Shown: positions 42,197 through 51,548, counted from the stretch's first letter. The stretch: 64,000 bases of DNA from Chryseobacterium paridis (GCF_016595215.1 NZ_JAENHK010000010.1:833136-897135); one strand, 5' to 3'. Made by a program: numbers and translations. The notes: a model not told the origin generated them from the sequence alone.

Positions 42197-42775
42197 ATGA
42201 ATCCAAAAACAGATTTCTTTTTCAACGATGCCCAACAATGGCAGAAAGAATTTAAAAAACTGAGAACAATTGCTTTAAGCACAGAACTTGTAGAAGATTT
42301 GAAATGGGGATGCCCTTGTTATACCTATGAAGGGAAAAATATTTTTTTAATACACGGATTTAAAGAATATTGCGCCCTACTCTTTTTTAAAGGAGCCTTA
42401 ATGAAGGATCCGGATAACATCCTGATCCAGCAGTCAGAAAATGTACAGGCAGCAAGGCAAATCCGTTTTACAGATCTGAACCAAATTAATGACCTGGAAA
42501 AAGTTCTTCAAGCTTATATGTTCGAAGCAGTTGAGATCGAAGAATCAGGCGTAAAAGTTCAATTGAAAAAAACCAGAGAATTTGAAGTAGCTGAAGAGTT
42601 TCAGTATCAACTGGACACAAATCCTGTTTTGAAAGAAGCTTTTGAAACATTAACTCCAGGGCGCCAAAGAGCATATCTACTCCACTTTTCTTCACCCAAA
42701 CAATCTAAAACCCGCGAATCAAGAATTGAAAAATGCATCCCTCAAATTCTCGATGGTAAAGGACTTAACGACTAA
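42197..42775 (+). CDS. YdeI/OmpD-associated family protein
   Basis: The 192-residue protein has a DUF1801-like N-terminus (LVEDLKWGCPCYTYEGKNIF, then LFFKGALMKDP) and a C-terminal OmdA-like tail (LTPGRQRAYLLHFSSPKQSKTRESRIEKC, split). The family is implicated in stress resistance but its activity is unknown. It belongs to the ArsR-SRPBCC group. Confidence 0.88.
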   Translation: MNPKTDFFFNDAQQWQKEFKKLRTIALSTELVEDLKWGCPCYTYEGKNIFLIHGFKEYCALLFFKGALMKDPDNILIQQSENVQAARQIRFTDLNQINDLEKVLQAYMFEAVEIEESGVKVQLKKTREFEVAEEFQYQLDTNPVLKEAFETLTPGRQRAYLLHFSSPKQSKTRESRIEKCIPQILDGKGLND

Positions 42776-42793
42776 TACTAAAACCAAAATATC

Positions 42794-43231
42794 ATGGAAA
42801 CACAAACACAAACAACACAGATTCAAACTCAAACACAATCTCAAAAAAGAAACAAAATCATCTACTGGATTTTCACTTTATGGCTGGCATTAGGAATGGT
42901 ATCCACTGCTGCTGTCCAACTATTGAAGAATAAAGATGAAGTAGCGAACTTTACCAGCTTAGGATTTCCTGTCTACCTGATGACCATTATTGGAGTCTGG
43001 AAAATCTTGGGTGTCATTGCTATACTTATTCCAAAACAACCTTTATTAAAGGAATGGGCATACGCGGGATTTTTCTTTGTAATGTCCGGAGCTATCCTTT
43101 CACATCTTGCTTCAGATCATAATTTTAGCAAAATATTTGCTTCATTATTACTTCTTGTTCTTACCATTATTTCTTGGTACTTTAGACCTGATAATCGTAG
43201 ATTTTCTTTAACAAATAGAAATAGGCTTTAA
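42794..43231 (+). CDS. DoxX-family membrane protein
   Basis: The 145-residue protein has an odd N-terminal Gln-Thr run (TQTTQIQTQTQSQ), then four membrane helices with the DoxX-like KILGVIAILIPKQPLLKEWAYAG. It starts 18 bases after the YdeI gene and closes the ArsR operon. The Q/T tail comes from ACAAACACAA-type simple repeat DNA. Confidence 0.85.
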   Translation: METQTQTTQIQTQTQSQKRNKIIYWIFTLWLALGMVSTAAVQLLKNKDEVANFTSLGFPVYLMTIIGVWKILGVIAILIPKQPLLKEWAYAGFFFVMSGAILSHLASDHNFSKIFASLLLLVLTIISWYFRPDNRRFSLTNRNRL

Positions 43232-43259
43232 TTGCTTTTTCTTTATGTTTTTTGATTTT

Positions 43260-43475
43260 TTTTCTCACAGATTAAGCAGATTTTTTAAGAGTAACATAAT
43301 TATAAGATCTGTGTAATCAGTGAAATCTGTGGGACAAATAAATACAAAAAATTTTAATAATCCATTCAGAATTTTATTAGAGTTCTTTTTTCCCACAGAT
43401 TAACACAGATAGCACGGATTTTTTTAAGATATTTTGATAAAAAATGATCTGCGTAATCAGCAAAATCTGCTAGCT
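43260..43475. repeat. Two CACAGATT...AATCTGTG palindromic units
   Basis: Unit 1 (about 43265-43335) runs from TCACAGATTAAGCAGATT to ATCTGTGTAATCAGTG...AATCTGTGGGA. Unit 2 (about 43392-43472) runs from CCCACAGATTAACACAGAT to ATCTGCGTAATCAGC. The same family occurs at 2085-2230. A short TTTTCAATTTTCAACTTTCC block follows at 43488-43515. No gene is seen. Confidence 0.75.
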
Positions 43476-43534
43476 TTAAAGAAAACTTTCCATTTTCAAT
43501 TTTCAACTTTCCATTTTACCAAATTAAGCAATAC

Positions 43535-44104
43535 ATGATCACAAAAGAAACAGAACATAAAAACTATATTTTTCAATCAGATCGCCTGGGTTTCAGGGAT
43601 TGGCTACCTTCAGATATTGAAATCATGTCAGAGATTAATGCAGATCCTAAAGTCATGGAATTCTTTCCCGCCATCCAATCAAAACAAGAAACCTTAGAGT
43701 TTATTGAAAGAATGCAAAATCAATTAAAGGCAAAGGGATTCTGTTATTTTGCAGTTGACAAACTTGACACCAAAGAATTTATAGGTTTTATCGGTCTTTC
43801 CGAACAAAACTTCGAATCAGATTTCACTCCCTGTATTGATATCGGTTGGAGAATACGAGTGGAAGATTGGAACAACGGATACGCTACTGAAGGGGCAAAA
43901 AGATGCCTGGAGTACGCCTTTCATGATCTGAAAATAAAAAAAATCAATTCCATCGCCCCTTTAATTAATGTGAGATCTGAAGCAGTGATGAAAAAAATAG
44001 GAATGCATAAAATTAAAAATTTCCTTCACCCTCGACTTCATGATACCCCAAGGCTGCAGGAATGTGTACTGTATGAAATACATCAAAATCAAAATCAAAA
44101 TTAA
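43535..44104 (+). CDS. GNAT-family N-acetyltransferase (RimJ-like)
   Basis: The 189-residue protein has SDRLGFRDWLPSDIEIMSEINADP and DIGWRIRVEDWNNGYATEGAKRCLEYAF, the layout of the RimJ/RimL-type GNATs that acetylate protein N-termini or small molecules. The substrate is unknown. The DUF4256 gene starts 23 bases later and is probably cotranscribed. Confidence 0.9.
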   Translation: MITKETEHKNYIFQSDRLGFRDWLPSDIEIMSEINADPKVMEFFPAIQSKQETLEFIERMQNQLKAKGFCYFAVDKLDTKEFIGFIGLSEQNFESDFTPCIDIGWRIRVEDWNNGYATEGAKRCLEYAFHDLKIKKINSIAPLINVRSEAVMKKIGMHKIKNFLHPRLHDTPRLQECVLYEIHQNQNQN

Positions 44105-44127
44105 AACCCAACTCTACAAATAATAAT

Positions 44128-44685
44128 ATGAGCAAGAAAAAATTAACAGCAGAACAAAGTCAGGAGCTTTTACAAATTTTGAAAACCCGTTTTGAGAAAA
44201 ATATGAACCGTCATAAAGATCTCGACTGGAATGAAATCCAAACAAAATTAGAAGCCAATCCTGAAAAGCTCTGGTCATTGAACGAAATGGAAGAGACCGA
44301 AGGTGAACCTGATGTTGTAGGATACGATAAAAAGTCTAACGAATATATCTTTTTCGACTGCTCCCCCGAAAGTCCAAAACGAAGAAGTTTGTGTTATGAC
44401 TATCAGGCCTGGGAATCCAGAAAAGCCAATAAACCAGAAAATAACGCGATTGATAAAGCCTCTGAAATCGGAATCGAATTGCTTACAGAAGAGGAATACC
44501 GTCAACTTCAGGAATTAGGAAAGTTTGATTTAAAAACTTCAAGCTGGGTAAAAACACCTTCTGATATCCGAGAAAGAGGTGGTGCTATTTTCTGTGATCG
44601 CAGGTATAATAGAGTCTTCATGTACCATAACGGTGCTGATTCTTATTATGCAGCGAGGGGGTTTAGAGGGAGTTTGAGAGTTTGA
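44128..44685 (+). CDS. DUF4256-family protein
   Basis: The 185-residue protein matches DUF4256 by LLQILKTRFEKNMNRHKDLDW, EGEPDVVGYDK and the C-terminal YHNGADSYYAARGFRGSLRV. The role is unknown. The tail RGFRGSLRV looks like repeat-derived sequence but is the usual family ending, so I accept the stop. Confidence 0.88.
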   Translation: MSKKKLTAEQSQELLQILKTRFEKNMNRHKDLDWNEIQTKLEANPEKLWSLNEMEETEGEPDVVGYDKKSNEYIFFDCSPESPKRRSLCYDYQAWESRKANKPENNAIDKASEIGIELLTEEEYRQLQELGKFDLKTSSWVKTPSDIRERGGAIFCDRRYNRVFMYHNGADSYYAARGFRGSLRV

Positions 44686-45042
44686 GAGGTGCGGGGTACG
44701 AGATGCGGGTTTGGTTGGGGGGTTGGGATGCGAGTTATGAGTTGAAAATTGAAAATGGAAAGTTGAAAGTTGAAAGTTGAAAGTTAGAACAAAAGTAACG
44801 ACTTGGATTATAACTATGAACACAACCTATCAAAATCTTATAATCTTATAATTTTATAAATATAGAACTCGACTCAAATCACAAATCACGAAACTCGTAT
44901 CCCGAATCTATACACCGAAACTAGAATATTGAACCCAAAACCCCGAATTTCGAATCCCGGATTCCAAACCTTATAACTCTCCCACTCTCAAACCCGAAAT
45001 CCAGACCCCGAACCTCGCATCTCGAATCTCGGATCCAGAACC
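44686..45042. repeat. Simple repeat block between DUF4256 and GH-like genes
   Basis: 44690-44790 is G-rich then GTTGAAA heptads (GAAAGTTGAAAGTTGAAAG); 44860-45042 is a mosaic of AACTCGTATCCCGAATC, CTCTCCCACTCTCAAACCC and CCTCGCATCTCGAATCTC words. The block runs into the 3' end of the next gene. No gene is seen. Confidence 0.8.
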
Positions 45043-46047
45043 CTATAAAACTCCCACTCTCAAACCCTCAGACTCTCCATTTTCAACTTTCAACTCCCTA
45101 AGCCACGGTGATTCCACACTCCAGAAAATAATATTTACTCCCAGATAGTTCTCTGCATATTCTACAAATTCTTCTTTTGTAAAAGGTTTCTTTGTTTTAG
45201 GATTTTTATAGGTAAGTGTTGGTTCCTGAACAGCCATCGCCACTAATGAAAGGTTTCCTTTGTATTGATGAAAAAAAGGATACGAGTTTTTCATTTGTGC
45301 ATTTTTGTTGGGGACAATATCCGGCCCACCCAATCCTATATTATTTTCTTTGGCCAATTTAAATAGCCGTGACATATACTGATGATCGTTTTCCCATTCA
45401 CAAGGAAAAAAATTGACATATTGTAAAACATAAGATTTTTTGAAAGCATTTCTCGCAAATTTTAAATTATCAAGTTCTGCCTGAAAATAACGATCACAAC
45501 TGAAACCTGTTTTGTCTTTTTTCATTTCAATATCTATGGAAGTTTCCGGAAGGTTGATGCCCTGAATCTTTCCATCAAACTTTTTCGCTAACTCTCCTAT
45601 CAGTTTTTGAAATCTTTTTTGAACTTCAGGATTCCATTGTTGAGTTACCCAACCATTTCCAATCGGTTTATTTTCACCTGGATTATCATATTGTGCTACC
45701 AGCCCTCCGTTGTACTCTTTATCTTTTAGAATATAATCCGGAACATATCGGGCCTCCGGTTCAAAAAATCTGTCTTGAAGCTGAATAAATAATTTTCTAT
45801 CCAATTGAGTTAAATATGCCAGATCATTTTCAATTCTGGAAAAGTCGTACACATCTTTCTCAGTTTCCAAAGATTTCCAATTATAAACAATTTGAACACC
45901 ACCGATATCTTTCCGGGTGATCATTTTTTCTATATCATGAAGATCTCCTGATGAAGTGTAAATATAATTTTGTGGCTTTTGGGATTTAAATAAATTAATT
46001 CCTAAGAAAATTAAAACAAGACAAAGAATTTTAAAACTTTTTTTCAT
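45043..46047 (-). CDS. Secreted glycoside-hydrolase-like protein
   Basis: The 334-residue protein has a signal peptide (LVLIFLGINLFKSQKP) and a TIM-barrel-like series: GGVQIVYNWKSLETEKDVYDF at the N-terminus, KIQGINLPETSID mid-protein and GVNIIFWSVESPW at the end, as in clan A glycosidases. E in LPET and E in WSVES could be the acid and nucleophile. Substrate unknown. The last 14-16 residues (KVENGESEGLRVGVL) are encoded by GTTGAAA-type repeat DNA, so the original C-terminus was probably a little shorter. Confidence 0.75.
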   Translation of the reverse strand: MKKSFKILCLVLIFLGINLFKSQKPQNYIYTSSGDLHDIEKMITRKDIGGVQIVYNWKSLETEKDVYDFSRIENDLAYLTQLDRKLFIQLQDRFFEPEARYVPDYILKDKEYNGGLVAQYDNPGENKPIGNGWVTQQWNPEVQKRFQKLIGELAKKFDGKIQGINLPETSIDIEMKKDKTGFSCDRYFQAELDNLKFARNAFKKSYVLQYVNFFPCEWENDHQYMSRLFKLAKENNIGLGGPDIVPNKNAQMKNSYPFFHQYKGNLSLVAMAVQEPTLTYKNPKTKKPFTKEEFVEYAENYLGVNIIFWSVESPWLRELKVENGESEGLRVGVL

Positions 46048-46218
46048 ACCAGATTTTTATTATCCTTTTATAAGCACTTTTTATGCCTAAATATATTTTC
46101 GCTGTACGATAAAATATTCGGAAAAGTTTTTTTTAAGCGATTCTCAGCAATTAGAAAATATTCGATATACACAAGGATTTTCTAAACTTTTTTAATGAAA
46201 TTTTATTTACAATAAATG

Positions 46219-46226
46219 TATCTTTG
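46219..46226 (+). promoter_or_regulatory. -7 promoter element (TATCTTTG)
   Basis: Perfect TAnnTTTG 60 bases ahead of the lipoprotein gene. A TTTA with a 24-base spacer may stand in for the -33 box. Confidence 0.5.
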
Positions 46227-46286
46227 ATTTAAATACTATTGCTATTTTAGCAAAATTGAAATTTGATTTAATATAATACTAAGGAT

Positions 46287-46787
46287 ATGAAAAAATTAAT
46301 CATGTTGGGTTCATTATCATTTTTTTTAATGAATTGTAACAAAAAAGCTGAAACTGTAGCTCCCAAAGTAGAAACAGATTCTATAACAGCCACAGAACCA
46401 GTTGTTGATACATTAGGGCCAAAAACATTTTGTTATTTAGGTGTGATTGGAAAAGACAGCGTATTTGCATCGATTGATGATAATTTGGGAACTATTTCTG
46501 GAAAATTATCGTACAAAAACAACGAAAAAGATAGCTCAACAGGTGATATAACTGGTTTTAAATCAGGAGATACCTTAAAATTGACTTATGAATTTCAGTC
46601 TGAAGGATCAAAAAGCAAACGTGATATTTTCTTTATTCAAAAAGATAATACGCTGACCGAAGGAATTGGAGATCATAAAGAAGAAGGTGCACAAAGTAAA
46701 TATGCTGATGAAAAAAAGATTACCTACAAAGATGGTCCAAAAATGCAAACAGCAGATTGTGCAGTGGTTTCAAAAGGATTAAAATAA
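46287..46787 (+). CDS. Lipoprotein of unknown function
   Basis: The 166-residue protein has a lipoprotein signal with SFFLMNCNKKAE, Cys17 as the lipid site, a Thr/Glu-rich linker and a beta-rich domain starting FCYLGVIGKDSVFASID. Two later cysteines (FC and DC) may pair. No family recognised. Followed after 97 bases by another small unknown gene. Confidence 0.75.
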   Translation: MKKLIMLGSLSFFLMNCNKKAETVAPKVETDSITATEPVVDTLGPKTFCYLGVIGKDSVFASIDDNLGTISGKLSYKNNEKDSSTGDITGFKSGDTLKLTYEFQSEGSKSKRDIFFIQKDNTLTEGIGDHKEEGAQSKYADEKKITYKDGPKMQTADCAVVSKGLK

Positions 46788-46884
46788 ATCATTTACGGAA
46801 TTATTCATATAATAGTGGAGATCCTTGCATGATATTTGCTATACAAGAACTTCATTATAATGACTAATAACTTAATCACATTCT

Positions 46885-47214
46885 ATGCAAACTTTATATT
46901 TCAGACCTTTTTCACAAACCGAATTTATTGAAGATTTAAGGAAAATATTTCCTCAATATAAAATTCAGACAAGTTTTGGGACATTACAAGTTCGCACAAG
47001 TGGTTTTACGATCACCGGAAATGTTAAAATAAATACCAATCCTGGAACAGGTGTAGTCACTACACAAACCAATAGTGATATTCCTATGTTTTATTTTATT
47101 TTTTCTTTCCCTATAGCTATTTATATCAGGATGAAAAAAGATAAGATCAAACGTCTTGAAGATGAAGTGGTTGCAGGCATAAACAGAATACTTATGAAAG
47201 ATCCTCACGCTTAA
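46885..47214 (+). CDS. Small membrane-associated protein, unknown
   Basis: The 109-residue protein has a soluble N-terminal part (DLRKIFPQYKIQTSFGTLQV), one hydrophobic segment (IPMFYFIFSFPIAIYI) and a basic C-terminal helix (MKKDKIKRLEDEVVAGINRI). No recognised family. It ends at a terminator shared with the converging aldolase gene. Confidence 0.65.
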   Translation: MQTLYFRPFSQTEFIEDLRKIFPQYKIQTSFGTLQVRTSGFTITGNVKINTNPGTGVVTTQTNSDIPMFYFIFSFPIAIYIRMKKDKIKRLEDEVVAGINRILMKDPHA

Positions 47215-47233
47215 TCTACAATAATTAAAAAAT

Positions 47234-47260
47234 AAAAACAGCCTTTATTGGGCTGTTTTT
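47234..47260. terminator. Bidirectional terminator
   Basis: AAAAACAGCC and GGCTGTTTTT form a 10-bp stem around TTTATTG with A and T flanks, between two converging genes. Confidence 0.88.
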
Positions 47261-47272
47261 TATTTACATTTA

Positions 47273-48301
47273 TTAGTTGTTTTTTATAATCTCAATAAAA
47301 TCCTCTACTCCTTGATCTGGTGTATTCCATGAGGTTATCAATCTTATGGCTGAAGATTCTTCATCTATTTTCTTCCATACATAAAATTCAAATTTCTCTG
47401 ATAAGACCTCAATCAAATCATTATTCAAAATAGGAAATATCTGGTTGGTGTAGGTGTCAGAGAGAAAAGAAGCCCCTTTCTCCTGTAAAGCATTTTTTAT
47501 TTTCATGGCTTGCTGATTCGCATGTCTTGCAAGGTCAAAATAGAGATTGTTTTTCATCAGTTCTAAAAACTGAATTCCAAGAAGTCTTCCTTTTGCCAGC
47601 ATCGCCCCTTTTTGTTTGATGTGAAAACCAAAATCTTCCTGAAGAACAGGGTTATTGATCACAATCGCCTCTCCTATTAACGCTCCATTCTTAGTTCCTC
47701 CAAGATAAAAAACATCAGTTAATTGAGCCACTTTTTCTAAAGTTAAATCACTTATTTCTGCTGTTAAGCCATGTCCCAATCTTGCTCCATCCATGAAAAG
47801 ATATAGGTTATTCTCCTTACAAAAACTCGAAAGATCTTCTAATTCTTTAGTATTATAGACGGTTCCTAATTCCGTAGAATTTGAGATGTAAACCAGTTTA
47901 GGCATCACCTGATGTGGAACATTTCTATGTCCCTCCAACACTTGGATAATATCCGACGGTCTTAATTTACCATCCTCAGTTTCAACACTTAATACTTTAT
48001 GCCCGGTTGCCTCAATCGCTCCGGTTTCATTATTAAGCACATGCCCGGTAGATGCAGAAATAGCAGCCTGATAAGGTTTTAAAATAGAAGAAATAACAAT
48101 AAGATTAGCCTGCGTTCCTCCCGAAACAAAATAGATTTCTGAATCTTTACGATTCATTTTTTCTTTAATAAGTTGCTTGGCTTGTAAACAAAATCGATCT
48201 TCTCCGTAGCCTGCTTCCTGATCGAGATTAGATTGTAAAAGTGCTTGTAATATATTGGGATGACATCCCTCTGAATAGTCGTTTTTGAATGAAAATTTCA
48301 T
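47273..48301 (-). CDS. Threonine aldolase-like PLP enzyme
   Basis: The 342-residue protein is of the beta-eliminating lyase/low-specificity threonine aldolase family. Visible are FSFKNDYSEGCHP, SGGTQANLIV, the PLP-Asp in LFMDGARLGHG and the Schiff-base Lys in YLGGTKNG. It would split L-threonine or allo-threonine to glycine and acetaldehyde. It stands opposite the DtxR-type regulator. Confidence 0.9.
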   Translation of the reverse strand: MKFSFKNDYSEGCHPNILQALLQSNLDQEAGYGEDRFCLQAKQLIKEKMNRKDSEIYFVSGGTQANLIVISSILKPYQAAISASTGHVLNNETGAIEATGHKVLSVETEDGKLRPSDIIQVLEGHRNVPHQVMPKLVYISNSTELGTVYNTKELEDLSSFCKENNLYLFMDGARLGHGLTAEISDLTLEKVAQLTDVFYLGGTKNGALIGEAIVINNPVLQEDFGFHIKQKGAMLAKGRLLGIQFLELMKNNLYFDLARHANQQAMKIKNALQEKGASFLSDTYTNQIFPILNNDLIEVLSEKFEFYVWKKIDEESSAIRLITSWNTPDQGVEDFIEIIKNN

Positions 48302-48355
48302 AGAACAAAATTAAAAAAACTTAGAACAACAAGGGTAAAATTTCAATAATATTTT

Positions 48356-48383
48356 GTTAGATTTGTAGTTAAAATCATCTAAC
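48356..48383. promoter_or_regulatory. Putative operator and -7 box of the DtxR-type gene
   Basis: GTTAGAT (48356-48362) and ATCTAAC (48377-48383) are perfect 7-base arms 14 bases apart. A -7 box TAGATTTG (48358-48365) overlaps the first arm. The position suits metal-dependent self-repression. Confidence 0.55.
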
Positions 48384-48386
48384 ATT

Positions 48387-49040
48387 TTGAAAACAACATT
48401 AACAGAAGAAAATTATCTGAAAGCTTTGTTTCATTTGGTTGATAATGAAGGAAAAGTAACGATTAACGAGTTGAGCAAATTTTTAAATGTAAAAATGCCA
48501 AGCGTTAATAACATGATGAAAAAATTTGCAGAAAAGAGCTGGGTAATTTATGAAACGTATAAACCTCTCAGAGTAACTGAAAAAGGAAGACGTGAAGCCG
48601 CTTTGGTCGTACGCAAACACAGGCTTACAGAAATGTTTCTGGTGAAAAAAATGAACTTTGGTTGGGAAAATGTACATGAAATTGCGGAACAATTGGAACA
48701 CGTACACTCACAGGTCTTTTTTGATAAGATGGATGAAATTTTAGATTATCCAAAATTCGATCCGCATGGAGAGCCTATTCCGGATAAAGATGGTAATATC
48801 ATCGCACAAGATTTACAGAAATTAAGCAATTGTGAGGTTGGAGAAACCGTAATTTTTACTTCCGTAACCTTATCTGACGATGCTTTTTTAAGCTATCTCA
48901 CAGAAAGAAAACTCCTGCTGAATACTAAAATCAAAATCATTAAAATCGAAAGCTTCGATAAATCTTTCACTATAGAAATAGAAGGGAAAAAAGAAATTCT
49001 CAGCAAGAAAGCAACCGAGAAAATCTTAGTAAAAAAGTAA
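48387..49040 (+). CDS. DtxR/MntR-family metal-dependent regulator
   Basis: The 217-residue protein starts with a TTG codon (MKTTLTEENYLKALFHLVD); no ATG gives a complete N-terminus. It has the DtxR helix-turn-helix (VTINELSKFLNVKMPSVNNMMKKF), the dimer domain with metal ligands (RKHRLTEMFLVKKMNFGWENVHEIAEQLEH, split) and a C-terminal SH3-like domain. It would repress metal uptake genes when Fe or Mn is plentiful. The TonB receptor on the other strand is a plausible target. Confidence 0.92.
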   Translation: MKTTLTEENYLKALFHLVDNEGKVTINELSKFLNVKMPSVNNMMKKFAEKSWVIYETYKPLRVTEKGRREAALVVRKHRLTEMFLVKKMNFGWENVHEIAEQLEHVHSQVFFDKMDEILDYPKFDPHGEPIPDKDGNIIAQDLQKLSNCEVGETVIFTSVTLSDDAFLSYLTERKLLLNTKIKIIKIESFDKSFTIEIEGKKEILSKKATEKILVKK

Positions 49041-49066
49041 ATAGTACTGAAAAATATATTAGATAA

Positions 49067-49099
49067 AAAGGTGACTGAGGCTCTCGAAGTCACCTTTTC
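49067..49099. terminator. Bidirectional terminator
   Basis: AAAAGGTGACT and AGTCACCTTTT form an 11-bp stem between the DtxR-type gene and the converging TonB receptor gene. Confidence 0.9.
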
Positions 49100-49109
49100 T
49101 ATGTCTATA

Positions 49110-51548
49110 TTAAAAAGGAACTACAAGTTTTAATGATATATTTCGTCCCATATTGTATATATTCCCTAAATATTTTAATCGGCTTAGGTGCGACTGATAA
49201 CCGCGATCGAATAGATTATTTACCTGAAATTGCAATACTGCAGAATGATTTTCAGAATAGTTGATCGCAAAAGAGGTTCCTACATTAAATAAGGTATAAT
49301 CCAAAGTTGCAGTTTCTGTATCATTCAACCCCAGATATCTGTTTTGTGCTGCAGAAAATTCTACTTCTGCAGTGGGAGTAATGGATGAAATGGATTTTGA
49401 ACCTGTCAATATTTTCTGGGAGATATTACTGGATAATTTTAAAGGAGAAATCAATGGTAAGTATTCGCCATTATTTCCTTTATCCTTAAACATTTTATCA
49501 CGATTGAATCCATAAATAAGTGATAAGCTGGTTTCTAAATTAAATCCTTTCCATTTTTCAGGATGTAATGATAACCAGGCCTCCATACCATAAAGCTGAG
49601 CTGAAGCCTGTTGGTACTGATAAGTTTTATTTCCCTGAGCATCTACAAGAGCATTGCCTTGCCCATCTACCAGTAACGAGAGGTAAATGTAATTTTGAAT
49701 ATTGTTATTAAAAAGGCTTACATCCGCTGAGAAATCTTTGAAACGTGTGCTTATTCCAAGATCCTCCTGTAATGAAAACTCAGGATTGAAATCTCTGTTT
49801 CCTTTATAAATGACATGTGCTCCAGGATCTAGTCCGTTGGAACCAATCTCTGTAATGTTAGGTGCTCTGTAACTCCTTCCTATATTAGCTTTAAGACTGA
49901 TCTGGTTTGTCAGTTGAAAAGTAGATCCTATACTCGCAGACAACCCTCCGAATGTTTTTTTGTATGAAGGAAATCTTAAGTCTGCACCTGAAGATGCCTG
50001 TGTTATATGTTCTTCAAACTGGGTTACAGGATTGGTTTGTACGTAAAAGTTATCCCAATGGATGTTTCGGATATCATAGCGAACTCCACCGTTGATATTC
50101 AGTCTGTTATATTTCCATTTACCATACACATATGCCCCTCCTTCGCTCAGATCATAATCCGGGATAGGAAAATCTGTCGCTGATTTATTTTTATTGTTTT
50201 GTACCATTCCATTAATACCTGTAGAAATTTCAACAGATGAAAATTTGGGAAAGTTATAACGTACTCCATAATTTAAAGTATTAAGCCGGACATCCATCCC
50301 CGCCTGAGAAGGTACCGTTGGGTGATTATACTCTCTACGGATATTTTGCTGTAAAGCCAACTGAATATCGAGATCCCCCTTCCCTAATTGTTGGCTGTGC
50401 TGTGCATACAATCGATAATGCTGAATTCTCTGATGTAAAGGAGAAAGTCCATATGAGTTCAGATCTTTTTCTGAAACGGTAGGTCTTTTTTCAATGTCAT
50501 CATCATCACCTTCTCCTACCTGATAAGTAAATTTTCCCGTCTTCGGATCACGGCTGCCATCAGGAATTCCCTGTAGGTTATCATATAAGGTAAAGTTGAT
50601 CTTTGAAAAACTTGTATTGGTTTTACGTCCCAAGAGAAAAGAAAGATTCTTTTCTTCAAAATTGGTATTATATACTCTACCATCCATAGGGTTTTTATAA
50701 TTTTTGGCCATCCTGTAAGATCCGTTAAATGCAGCTATGAAAGAGTCCTTTTTATAACCCAATTGCATTCCATTTCCGATAAGGCTATTGTTTCCCTGAA
50801 ATTCACTAGTTATTTTCCCGTGAACAATTCCATCATCCTGAGTAGGAAGATAAGGAAAGAGGCTAACTACTCCTGCCAATGCATCAGAGCCATACATCAA
50901 ACTAGCGGGTCCTTTTATCACTTCTGCACGTTCTACAATATATGGAGCCACTTCTATACCGTGTTCGTCCCCCCATTGTTGCCCTTCCTGGCGTACACCA
51001 TCGTAGAGTGTTAATACCCGGTTATATCCCAATCCTCGTATAAAAGGTTTTGAAACATTAGGTCCCGTTTCTACTACATTCAGTCCGGGAGCCGATTTTA
51101 CCAAGGCACTGATAATATTGGTAGCTACTGTTTTTTCGATCTGTTTAGCCGAAATACTAATGATGGCAACAGGATTTTCTTTAATTAAGGTTTCTTTGGA
51201 TACTCCTGTTATGACCACTTCATCTATCTTATTACTGTTACGAAGCAACAGGATATCTGGAATTATCGTATGTACTTTCTCTACAGAAATCTCTTGCTCA
51301 ATATCTTCATATCCTTTGGCTTTAATTAAAAGTTTATAGTTTCCGGGAACAAGATTTTTAACTGTATAATTCCCATTTTTATCGGTTGTAGTTTTCGTGG
51401 GTGTGTCTTTAAGCATTATTTCGGTATTTGGAGATCCTCCGTTTTCAAAAAGGACTCTTCCTGTCGCTTCTGCATCTTGAGCTTTTATGATAGAAAAAGT
51501 GAAGATCCCTAAAGCTAAAAGCATTAATCTAGATTTCTTATACATCAT
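49110..51548 (-). CDS. TonB-dependent receptor, iron/siderophore-like
   Basis: The 812-residue protein has a signal peptide (FSIIKAQDAE), a CarboxypepD_reg-like domain (about 27-105), the plug (DEVVITGVSKETLIKENPV, then KPFIRGLGYNRVLTLYDGVR) and a barrel ending in NISLKLVVPF. RGLGYNRVLTLYDG is typical of FecA/haem-type receptors. The start has two adjacent Met codons. The substrate is probably a ferric chelate; the DtxR-type regulator next door supports metal control. Confidence 0.92.
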   Translation of the reverse strand: MMYKKSRLMLLALGIFTFSIIKAQDAEATGRVLFENGGSPNTEIMLKDTPTKTTTDKNGNYTVKNLVPGNYKLLIKAKGYEDIEQEISVEKVHTIIPDILLLRNSNKIDEVVITGVSKETLIKENPVAIISISAKQIEKTVATNIISALVKSAPGLNVVETGPNVSKPFIRGLGYNRVLTLYDGVRQEGQQWGDEHGIEVAPYIVERAEVIKGPASLMYGSDALAGVVSLFPYLPTQDDGIVHGKITSEFQGNNSLIGNGMQLGYKKDSFIAAFNGSYRMAKNYKNPMDGRVYNTNFEEKNLSFLLGRKTNTSFSKINFTLYDNLQGIPDGSRDPKTGKFTYQVGEGDDDDIEKRPTVSEKDLNSYGLSPLHQRIQHYRLYAQHSQQLGKGDLDIQLALQQNIRREYNHPTVPSQAGMDVRLNTLNYGVRYNFPKFSSVEISTGINGMVQNNKNKSATDFPIPDYDLSEGGAYVYGKWKYNRLNINGGVRYDIRNIHWDNFYVQTNPVTQFEEHITQASSGADLRFPSYKKTFGGLSASIGSTFQLTNQISLKANIGRSYRAPNITEIGSNGLDPGAHVIYKGNRDFNPEFSLQEDLGISTRFKDFSADVSLFNNNIQNYIYLSLLVDGQGNALVDAQGNKTYQYQQASAQLYGMEAWLSLHPEKWKGFNLETSLSLIYGFNRDKMFKDKGNNGEYLPLISPLKLSSNISQKILTGSKSISSITPTAEVEFSAAQNRYLGLNDTETATLDYTLFNVGTSFAINYSENHSAVLQFQVNNLFDRGYQSHLSRLKYLGNIYNMGRNISLKLVVPF

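Noticed and set aside
44660-44685. Repeat-derived tail on the DUF4256 protein
   Set aside because: RGFRGSLRV looks like the repeat but, as far as I recall, is the normal ending of the family.
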